From positions 889,554-953,553 of the forward strand of contig NZ_JACABA010000001.1 of the NCBI RefSeq assembly GCF_013377015.1: a DNA stretch of 64,000 nt. The letters are read 5' to 3'. Position 1 is the first letter of the stretch. Each line of letters opens with the position of its first letter. Both the position numbers and the translations under genes were made by a program. Shown piece after piece: positions 58,236 to 64,000 of the stretch. Origin of the DNA: Rhodopseudomonas sp. (lineage in GTDB: Bacteria; Pseudomonadota; Alphaproteobacteria; Rhizobiales; Xanthobacteraceae). The notes under the pieces are model-generated. The model made no database searches. It had not been told where the DNA came from and was given only the letters and a program-made list of their open reading frames with translations.

Positions 58236-59255
58236 TCACAGCGTCAGCAGTCCGGCGGCGCCGTCCTCGTCGGCGAAGGCCAGCATGGTGCCCTTGGCGT
58301 TCCAGGCCAGCGCCAACACCGGCGGCGAGCCGTTGCGCCGCACCAGAATCTCGGCGCCGTCGCCGAGCCGCACCATCAGCACGGTGCCGTCGCTGTAGCC
58401 GGCGGCGAGGATCTCCTGCTTCGGATGGCAGGCCACCATGGTGACCTTGGCCTTCAGCGGCGCCAGCATCGCCGGCTCCTTGCCCATCGGGCCATCCTTG
58501 CTGGCGAACGGCCACATGATCACGCTGTCGGCGCCGGAGGTGGCCAGCGCCTTGCCGCCGATGCCCCAGGACAACGATCGCACCCGGCCGGGATAGCCGC
58601 TCATCCGCATGTGCCGAGCATCCGCCAGCCGCCAGCCGTGCAGCGCCGGTTCGTGCATCGCGGTGACCAGAAAGCGGTTGTCCGGGCTGAAGATGACGCC
58701 AAGGTGCGAGCCGGCCCATTCCAGGAATTCGGCGTTTGCCGCCATGTTGGGGAACCACAAGGTCACGCCATTGTAATGCGCGATCGCCAGCCGCATCCCC
58801 TTCGGGGCGAACGCCAATCCGCCGACCGTCGACGGCACCTCGAAGAACTTGTCCTCGCCCTTGGCGCCGCGGACATAAGCGGTCTTGCCGGCCGACCACG
58901 CCACCGCGCCGTCGGGATGCAGCGCGACATTGTCGATCCAGCGCCGCTTGGCGTCGGTGGCGACAACGCTGACCGCGCCATTGGCGTCGAGCGCCACCAC
59001 CTTGCCGTCGTCGCCACCGCTGACGATGCGCTTGCCGTCGCTGGACGAACACAGGATCGCGCCGCCATGCAGCACGACCGTCGAGGTCTCGCCGCCGGCA
59101 GCGACCAGCGTGGCGGTTTCCTCGGCACCGATGAAGACGGCCTTGTCGCCGAGGAAATGCACGGCGGTGACCGGTGCGCCGATCGCGACCGGACGCACCC
59201 GGTCGGTGACCGAGGCGATCGAGGGGGCCTGATCCGGCAGGTTGAACTCTTTCAT
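58236..59255 (-). CDS. WD40-repeat protein of the zinc operon
   Basis: This 339-residue protein consists of seven or so WD-type blades: VTAVHFLGDKAVFIGAEETA, ILCSSSDGKRIVSGGDDGKV, NVALHPDGAVAWSAGKTAYV, GLAFAPKGMRLAIAHYNG, GVIFSPDNRFLVTAMHEPAL, SLSWGIGGKALATSGADSVI, and ACHPKQEILAAGYSDGTVLM. It forms a beta-propeller, usually a scaffold for protein contact. No signal peptide is seen, so it is cytosolic. The start overlaps the stop of the CobW-type gene (TGATG), which points to coupled translation. A partner in zinc handling is likely but not identified. Confidence 0.85.
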   Translation of the reverse strand: MKEFNLPDQAPSIASVTDRVRPVAIGAPVTAVHFLGDKAVFIGAEETATLVAAGGETSTVVLHGGAILCSSSDGKRIVSGGDDGKVVALDANGAVSVVATDAKRRWIDNVALHPDGAVAWSAGKTAYVRGAKGEDKFFEVPSTVGGLAFAPKGMRLAIAHYNGVTLWFPNMAANAEFLEWAGSHLGVIFSPDNRFLVTAMHEPALHGWRLADARHMRMSGYPGRVRSLSWGIGGKALATSGADSVIMWPFASKDGPMGKEPAMLAPLKAKVTMVACHPKQEILAAGYSDGTVLMVRLGDGAEILVRRNGSPPVLALAWNAKGTMLAFADEDGAAGLLTL

Positions 59256-60289
59256 CACGCGGCGATGGTTTGGGCGAAGCCGTCGCGGATCGCCTGTTCG
59301 GGCAATTCGCGGCCAATGAAGACGAGCCGGCTTTCGCGTGCCTCGCCGTCCTTCCAGGCGCGCTGATGGTCGCCTTCCAGCATCATGTGGACGCCCTGGA
59401 ACACGTAGCGGTCGTCGTCGCCGCTGAACGCCAGGATCCCCTTGGAGCGCAGGATCTTGCCGCCCTCGGCGGCGATCAGCTGCTGCAGCCACGGCATGAA
59501 CTTGTGGGGATCGACCGGCTTATCGGAACGCAGCGACAGCGATTGCATGTCCTCGTCGTGATAATGCTTCAGGCCGTGGTCATGATCGTGATGATGATCA
59601 TGGCCGTGGTGGTCGTGATCGTGGTCGTCGGACGAATCGAGGAATTCCGGTTCGATTTCCAAAACGCGGTCGAGGTCGAAGGCGCCGCGCTCCAGCACGT
59701 CGGCGAGCGCGACCTGGCAGCGCTCGGTGCGATGTAGCTTGGCGTAGGGGTTGATGGCGCGGATTCGCGCCTCGACTTCGTTGAGTTCGGCCGGCGTGAC
59801 CAGGTCGGTCTTGTTCAGCACGATGACGTCCGCGAAGGCGATCTGGTTCTTGGCCTCCGGCGCGTCCTTCAGCCGATGGCTCAGCCACTTGGCGTCGGCC
59901 ACCGTCACCACTGCGTCGAGCCGCGAGCTCGCCATCACGTCCTCGTCGACGAAGAAGGTCTGCGCCACGGGCGCCGGATCGGCAAGACCGGTGGTCTCGA
60001 CGATGATGGCGTCGAACTTGCCCTTGCGCTTCATCAGGCCGCCGAGAATCCGCACCAGGTCGCCGCGCACCGTGCAGCAGACGCAGCCGTTGTTCATCTC
60101 GAACACTTCCTCGTCAGCGCCGATGATCAGGTCGTTGTCGATCCCGATCTCGCCGAATTCGTTGACGATCACCGCGTATTTCTTGCCGTGGTTCTCCGAC
60201 AGGATGCGGTTCAACAGCGTGGTCTTGCCGGCGCCGAGATAGCCGGTCAGCACGGTGACGGGGATTTTGTGGGCGGTAGTCTCAGACAT
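59255..60289 (-). CDS. CobW/COG0523-family GTP-binding metallochaperone
   Basis: This 344-residue GTPase has Walker A GYLGAGKTTLLNRIL, the metal-binding CxCC motif NNGCVCCTVRGDLVRI, the guanine-specifying VLNKTDLV, and a His/Asp-rich loop (DHDHDHHGHDHHHDHDHG) at about 220-240 before the CobW C-terminal domain. Zinc-starvation members (ZagA/ZigA, ZNG1) pass zinc to client enzymes. It is in the same operon as the zinc importer, so a zinc chaperone is much more likely than a cobalamin or nitrile hydratase factor. Confidence 0.9.
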   Translation of the reverse strand: MSETTAHKIPVTVLTGYLGAGKTTLLNRILSENHGKKYAVIVNEFGEIGIDNDLIIGADEEVFEMNNGCVCCTVRGDLVRILGGLMKRKGKFDAIIVETTGLADPAPVAQTFFVDEDVMASSRLDAVVTVADAKWLSHRLKDAPEAKNQIAFADVIVLNKTDLVTPAELNEVEARIRAINPYAKLHRTERCQVALADVLERGAFDLDRVLEIEPEFLDSSDDHDHDHHGHDHHHDHDHGLKHYHDEDMQSLSLRSDKPVDPHKFMPWLQQLIAAEGGKILRSKGILAFSGDDDRYVFQGVHMMLEGDHQRAWKDGEARESRLVFIGRELPEQAIRDGFAQTIAA

Positions 60290-60341
60290 TGGCTCTCCGG
60301 GGCGGATCGTCGCGCGCGCCGCCGACAGGGAGGCCCCTGCC

Positions 60342-61241
60342 CTAGCTCATGAGCGCGCTGGTCAGCGCCTTTATATTGTGCCGGACCATATCAATGTAAG
60401 TGGGCGCGTCGCCCTTTTCCGGGGTCAGGCTGTCGGAATACAGCGTTCCGCCGATCTTGGCACCGGTCTCGGCGGCGATCCGACGCATCAAGCGCGGGTC
60501 GCTGATGTTCTCGAGGAAAACCGCGGGGATCTTGTCGGCCTTGATCTGACGGATGATGCCGGCAATATCCCGGGCACTGACCTCGGATTCGGTGGAAACG
60601 CCCTGTGGCGCGATGAAGGCGATGCCATAGGCGGCGGCGAAATAGCCGAAGGCGTCGTGGGTCGAGATCACCTTGCGGTGCGCGGCCGGAATTTGCGCCA
60701 CCGAGCTCCTGACCTCAACGTCAAGCGAATCGAGCTTCGCCAGATAGGCGTCCGCATTGGCGCGATAGGTCGCCGCACCCGCCGGGTCGCGCTCGGTCAG
60801 CGCGTCGCGGATGTTGCCGACATAGACCTTGGCGTTTTCGACCGACTGCCAGGCATGCGGATCGGCGTCGGAGCCGAGCTTGCGGGTCGCGATCCCCGCG
60901 GTGGCGGTGACGATGCCGGCCTTGCCGCCGGAGGATTGCACCAGCCGCGGCAGCCAGCCCTCGAGGCCGAGCCCGTTGACGATCACCAACCTGGCGTCGG
61001 ACACCTTTTTGGCATCCGCCGGCGCCGGCGTGTAGACGTGGACGTCGCTGTCGGGGCCGACCAAAGTGGTGACGCTGACGCGGTCGCCGCCGACATTGCG
61101 GACGAAGTCGCCGAGGATCGAGAAGCTGGCGACGACGTCGATGCGATCCTGGACCCGCTCTTGCGCCCGCGCCGGCGCGACTGCGACGAGCGCCGCAGCG
61201 CCAAGAACGAGAAGCTGGCTCAATCGTCGGATCATGATCAT
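60342..61241 (-). CDS. znuA: Zinc ABC transporter substrate-binding protein ZnuA
   Basis: This 299-residue periplasmic protein has a signal peptide (RRLSQLLVLGAAALVAVAP) and a cluster A-I metal-binding fold. Candidate zinc ligands are His in DSDVHVYTPAP, His in SDADPHAWQSV and His in VISTHDAFGYFAAAYG; a His at the third site, not Glu, favours zinc over manganese. The usual His-rich loop is absent. The ATG at 61241 overlaps the znuB stop (ATGA); an ATG at 61235 is an alternative. It delivers zinc to ZnuBC. Confidence 0.93.
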   Translation of the reverse strand: MIMIRRLSQLLVLGAAALVAVAPARAQERVQDRIDVVASFSILGDFVRNVGGDRVSVTTLVGPDSDVHVYTPAPADAKKVSDARLVIVNGLGLEGWLPRLVQSSGGKAGIVTATAGIATRKLGSDADPHAWQSVENAKVYVGNIRDALTERDPAGAATYRANADAYLAKLDSLDVEVRSSVAQIPAAHRKVISTHDAFGYFAAAYGIAFIAPQGVSTESEVSARDIAGIIRQIKADKIPAVFLENISDPRLMRRIAAETGAKIGGTLYSDSLTPEKGDAPTYIDMVRHNIKALTSALMS

Positions 61242-62110
61242 GCCTCGAGATGGCGGCCGGGGAACAACTTGCGGACCACGCCGCCGGTGGAGCCGAACAG
61301 TACCGAAACGATATAGAGCACCGCCGCGACCAGAATGATCGCGGGCCCGGACGGCACCTTGGTCTGGAACGACAGCACCAGGCCGGCGTAGCCGGACAGC
61401 ATCGCGCTCGCCACCGCGATCATCATCATGCCGGTGATGTCGCGCGACCAGAACCGGGCGATGCCGGCGGGCAGGATCATCAGCCCCACCGCCAGCAGCG
61501 TGCCGAGCGCGTGAAAGCCGTTGACCAGGTTGATCACCACCAGCGCCAGGAACGCCAGATGGGCCGGCGCGCCGGCGCGGCTGACGGTGCGCAGGAAAAC
61601 GGGATCGACGCATTCGATCACCAGCGGGCGATAGATCACCGCCAGCACGATCAGGGTGATGGTGGCGTTGAAGGCGATCACCAGCAGGGTCTGGTCGTCC
61701 ATCGCCAGGATGTTGCCGAACAGCACATGCAACAGATCGATATTGGTGCCCTTCATCGAAACAATGGTGACGCCGAGCGCCAGCGACACCAGATAGAACG
61801 CCGCCAGCGAGGCATCCTCCTTCAGTTCGGTGGTGCGCGACACCACGCCGGCGAGGATCGCCACGGTGAAACCGGCGATCAGCCCGCCGAACGTCATCGC
61901 GAACAAATTGAGGCCCGACAGCAGGAATCCGACCGCGGCGCCGGGCAGGATCGCATGCGCCATCGCGTCGCCGACCAGGCTCATCCGCCGCAGCATCAGG
62001 AATACGCCAATCGGCGCGCCGCCCAGCGCCAGCGCCACCACGCCGGCCAGCGCGCGGCGCATGAATTCGAAATCGGTGAAGGGCGCGATCAGCGCGTCAT
62101 AGAGCAGCAT
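61238..62110 (-). CDS. znuB: Zinc ABC transporter permease ZnuB
   Basis: This 290-residue inner-membrane protein has eight or nine membrane helices. Family segments are GAPIGVFLMLRRMSLVGDAM with AHAILPGAAVGFLL, the GLIAGFTVAILAGVVSRTTE loop and LGTLLAVGLMILPAGIARFW near the end. It is the channel subunit of the zinc importer. It follows znuC after three bases and overlaps znuA. Confidence 0.94.
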   Translation of the reverse strand: MLLYDALIAPFTDFEFMRRALAGVVALALGGAPIGVFLMLRRMSLVGDAMAHAILPGAAVGFLLSGLNLFAMTFGGLIAGFTVAILAGVVSRTTELKEDASLAAFYLVSLALGVTIVSMKGTNIDLLHVLFGNILAMDDQTLLVIAFNATITLIVLAVIYRPLVIECVDPVFLRTVSRAGAPAHLAFLALVVINLVNGFHALGTLLAVGLMILPAGIARFWSRDITGMMMIAVASAMLSGYAGLVLSFQTKVPSGPAIILVAAVLYIVSVLFGSTGGVVRKLFPGRHLEA

Positions 62111-62113
62111 CGT

Positions 62114-62872
62114 TCAGGCCGCCCGCGACGGCGCAGCGTCGACCGCGCAGGTGTGGGCGTCATCGTCGAACGCCTCGCACATCCGCCGCGCCTCCGAGAG
62201 GTTTTCCGCGGTCAGCACCTGCGAGGTCGCGCCCCACGCCACAGGCGTGCGCGCCAGCAGCAGGGTCTCGGGGAAATTGTCGCGCACCAGGTCCATGTCG
62301 TGCAGCGCCGCCAGCACCGTGCGTTTCTCGTCGTGCCAGCGCCGCACCAGGCCGATCAGGTCGGCCGAGGTCTTGGCGTCGATGGCGTTGAAGGGTTCGT
62401 CCAGCACGATGACGCGGGCGTCCTGCAGCAGCACCCGTGCGAACAGCATGCGTTGCATCTGTCCGCCGGACAGCGTGCCGATGGTACGGTTCTCAAAGCC
62501 GCTGAGCCCGACCGCCGCCAGCGCCTGGGCGATCTTGTGCTGCGCCTCTTTGCCCATGCCGCCGAACAGGCCGGTGGCCCGCCACAGCCCGGTGCCGACG
62601 AAATCGAACACCGAGATCGGAAAGCTGCGGTCGATATCGGCGGTCTGAGGCAGATAGGCGATGTCACGGACGTTGAGGGAGCCAAGCCCGATCGAACCTG
62701 CCAGCGGCTTGAGAATGCCGACGATGCCCCGAAACAGCGTCGATTTGCCGGCGCCGTTGGGGCCGACGATCGCCAGCAGCGAACCGGCGGCGATCTCGCC
62801 GCTCAGATGATGCACCGCCGGATGACGATCATAGCCGAGCGTAACATCGCGAAATTGCAGCTGCGCGGTCAT
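62114..62872 (-). CDS. znuC: Zinc ABC transporter ATP-binding protein ZnuC
   Basis: This 252-residue ATPase shows Walker A GPNGAGKSTLFRGIVGIL, a Q-loop in IAYLPQTADIDRSFPIS, signature LSGGQMQRMLFAR, Walker B VIVLDEPFNAID and switch ALHDMDLVRD. The C-terminal end has CEAFDDDAHTCAVD, with Cys and His that could bind metal. The ATG at 62872 lies two bases after the stop of the small His-rich gene, with GAGGTGA as the ribosome site. A GTG at 62878 is possible. Confidence 0.93.
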   Translation of the reverse strand: MTAQLQFRDVTLGYDRHPAVHHLSGEIAAGSLLAIVGPNGAGKSTLFRGIVGILKPLAGSIGLGSLNVRDIAYLPQTADIDRSFPISVFDFVGTGLWRATGLFGGMGKEAQHKIAQALAAVGLSGFENRTIGTLSGGQMQRMLFARVLLQDARVIVLDEPFNAIDAKTSADLIGLVRRWHDEKRTVLAALHDMDLVRDNFPETLLLARTPVAWGATSQVLTAENLSEARRMCEAFDDDAHTCAVDAAPSRAA

Positions 62873-62874
62873 GC

Positions 62875-63078
62875 TCACCTCATCGCCGTCAGCACCAGCG
62901 CCCACAATCCGGCGCTGAGCGCGAGCGCGACGCCGAGCCGGGCGGCCAGCGTCATCCGCAGGAGCGACCACGGCGCCCGCTGCGCCGGATGCGGCGTCGC
63001 CGGGGTGTGACTGTGGGGATGGGGGTGCCCCGCCGCGATGTGGGCGTGTCCATGATCGTGAAGTGGGGACCCGGGCAT
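62875..63078 (-). CDS. Small His-rich membrane protein heading the zinc operon
   Basis: This 67-residue protein begins MPGSPLHDHGHAHIAAGHPH and continues with HSHTPATPHPAQRA, giving ten His in about 40 residues, then one membrane helix (LGVALALSAGLWALVLTAM) and no tail. The likely start is the ATG at 63078: an upstream ATG/GTG pair at 63132/63135 would place the Zur operator inside the coding region. It is the first gene of the operon, 2 bases before znuC. A cytoplasmic or periplasmic metal-capturing tail for the transporter is plausible. I recognise no named family. Confidence 0.65.
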   Translation of the reverse strand: MPGSPLHDHGHAHIAAGHPHPHSHTPATPHPAQRAPWSLLRMTLAARLGVALALSAGLWALVLTAMR

Positions 63079-63117
63079 CGGCAGGGCTTTCAGTCGGTCG
63101 TTAGACGCACTTTCGTT

Positions 63118-63130
63118 GTTATAATATAAC
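63118..63130 (-). promoter_or_regulatory. Zur box of the zinc operon
   Basis: GTTATAATATAAC is a perfect palindrome that agrees with alphaproteobacterial Zur sites (GTTATA-N-TATAAC type). It lies 40 bases upstream of the start of the small His-rich gene, so Zur with zinc would block transcription of the whole operon. It also contains TATAAT-like bases that could be the -10 element. Confidence 0.8.
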
Positions 63131-63189
63131 ATCACAGAAGTCGAGTCGGCTGAAGGCAGCCTTCAAAAGAAGGCCGACCGTTGCAGAAA

Positions 63190-63204
63190 TTAAGGCCTCA
63201 TTAA
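63190..63204 (+). promoter_or_regulatory. CtrA-type motif (TTAA-N7-TTAA) upstream of the barrel gene
   Basis: TTAAGGCCTCATTAA has two TTAA exactly seven bases apart, the full CtrA site pattern, in a stretch of 302 bases (63079-63381) between the zinc operon and the barrel gene. A third ATTAAG occurs at 63222. CtrA controls cell-cycle genes in alphaproteobacteria. Nothing else coding is seen in this gap. Confidence 0.4.
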
Positions 63205-63381
63205 GACTTGATTCAGACTTCATTAAGTATAGAAAAATTGTGTCCGATCATTGGGTTAGTTCCATTCTAGCTGTTGCCGATCGGTGACAGCTTTTTACTA
63301 AAAAGCGGTCTAACTGATGCGCATGGACGGAGCCGAGCAACGGCTGATCGCTCTGCAAGTTAGGTTTCTGGAGAATATAAA

Positions 63382-64000
63382 ATGAAGAAGTTTCTACTCG
63401 GTACTGTGGCTCTCGTCGTTCTCGGCACGACCCTGCCAGCACTTGCTGCCGACCTCGGCGCACGTCGCGCCTATACCAAGGCCCCGGAATACATGGCGGC
63501 CCCGATCTACAACTGGACCGGCTTCTATATCGGCGGTCACGTCGGCGGCGCGTTCGTCAGCGACGAGAGCATCGCAGGCGGCACCAACGTCAGTCGCGAT
63601 GGCCAGTTCCTCGGCGGTTTGCAGGGCGGTGCCGATTATCAGTTCGCCCCGAACTGGGTTGTCGGTGCTGAAGCCCAGTACAGCTGGCTTGCCGGCGGCA
63701 GCAAGTCGGTGACCTTCGCCAACGGCGGCTCCAACTTCACCTACTCCGATAACCAGCGCGGCCTCGGCTCGGTGACCGGCCGTCTCGGCTACACTTGGGG
63801 TCCGGGTCTGCTCTACGTGAAGGGCGGTTATGCCTTCGCCGACTACAAGACCAGCCTGTTCAACAACACCGCCGGCCTCGGCGTCGCGGTGAACAGCAAG
63901 GACAGCGGCTACACCGTCGGTGGCGGCCTCGAATATATGTTCGCCCAGAACTGGTCGGGCAAGATCGAATATCAGTACTACGACTTCGGCAACGTCACCT
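63382..64000 (+). CDS. Omp25/Omp31-like outer-membrane beta-barrel protein (partial)
   Basis: The gene runs off the right edge after 206 codons. It starts MKKFLLGTVALVVLGTTLPA with cleavage near ALA, then DLGARRAYTKAPEYMAAPIY, and NWTGFYIGGHVGGAFVSDES, the standard first strand of alphaproteobacterial Omp25/31-type porin-like barrels. Following strands include LGGLQGGADYQFAPNWVVGA, VTGRLGYTWGPGLLYVKGGY and LEYMFAQNWSGKIEYQYYDF. GGAG lies ten bases before the ATG. It is an abundant surface-barrel type that stabilises the envelope. The C-terminal strands are outside the window. Confidence 0.9.
   Translation, partial: MKKFLLGTVALVVLGTTLPALAADLGARRAYTKAPEYMAAPIYNWTGFYIGGHVGGAFVSDESIAGGTNVSRDGQFLGGLQGGADYQFAPNWVVGAEAQYSWLAGGSKSVTFANGGSNFTYSDNQRGLGSVTGRLGYTWGPGLLYVKGGYAFADYKTSLFNNTAGLGVAVNSKDSGYTVGGGLEYMFAQNWSGKIEYQYYDFGNVT

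Noticed and set aside
61250-63010. Open frame of 586 codons on the plus strand
   Set aside because: It is antisense to znuB and znuC, both with full motifs, and has the composition of a shadow frame.

Overview
The window looks like chromosomal DNA of a GC-rich alphaproteobacterium of the Nitrobacteraceae (Rhodopseudomonas/Bradyrhizobium type). This is an inference from gene content: homospermidine synthase, a ROSE-type RNA thermometer ahead of an Hsp20 gene, a HiPIP, FixK/FNR-type boxes, a Zur box of the alphaproteobacterial type, and several families of palindromic intergenic repeats. No rRNA, tRNA, CRISPR array, insertion sequence or prophage was seen. Functions rest on reading motifs by eye; no database search was possible.

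Layout. 1-2.3 kb: the start of an NMT1-type ABC binding protein (cut by the window edge), a GntR regulator, and a gene graveyard (a 2-hydroxyacid dehydrogenase fragment and an M20 peptidase with an internal deletion). 2.3-9.8 kb: a dipeptide/opine-type ABC transporter with two paralogous binding proteins transcribed divergently from what look like two sigma-54 promoters. 9.9-12.2 kb: a 3-hydroxyisobutyrate-dehydrogenase-like enzyme, a LysR regulator and an SDR remnant. 12.2-24.9 kb: an unbroken respiratory nitrate reductase operon (narK fusion, narGHJI, ppiC, a 119-residue Cys/His protein, DUF2478, moeA), with FNR/FixK boxes and a divergent CRP/FNR regulator at 25.1 kb, then a HiPIP. 26.5-32.9 kb: gltB-gltD (glutamate synthase). 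33.3-38.7 kb: a PepSY-like secreted protein, Hsp20 with its thermometer, an alpha/beta hydrolase, galU, a diguanylate cyclase and a small DUF7662-like protein. 38.9-41.8 kb: an SsuABC/TauABC-type transporter. 41.8-51.8 kb: an outer-membrane barrel, kdsD, nfeD and an SPFH protein, hemH, a NicO-type Ni/Co exporter with its DUF1007 partner, and an M3 oligopeptidase. 52-57 kb: a polyamine operon (ornithine decarboxylase, GNAT, small membrane protein, RidA, homospermidine synthase) behind a long leader that may be the alphaproteobacterial speF RNA. 57-63.1 kb: a zinc-starvation operon (small His-rich protein, znuC, znuB, znuA, a CobW-family GTPase, a WD40 protein, perhaps mgtC) behind a Zur box. 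The window ends inside an Omp25/31-like barrel gene with a CtrA-type motif upstream.

Together the loci describe a metabolically versatile free-living cell: nitrate respiration with cofactor insertion and maturation encoded in one operon, nitrogen assimilation (GOGAT, sigma-54-driven peptide uptake), polyamine synthesis from ornithine to putrescine to homospermidine, and metal homeostasis for zinc and nickel/cobalt. The least explained items are the small His-rich membrane protein and the WD40 protein of the zinc operon, the 119-residue protein of the nar operon, the small proteins of the polyamine operon, and the habit of palindromic repeats to sit between adjacent genes of the same operon.
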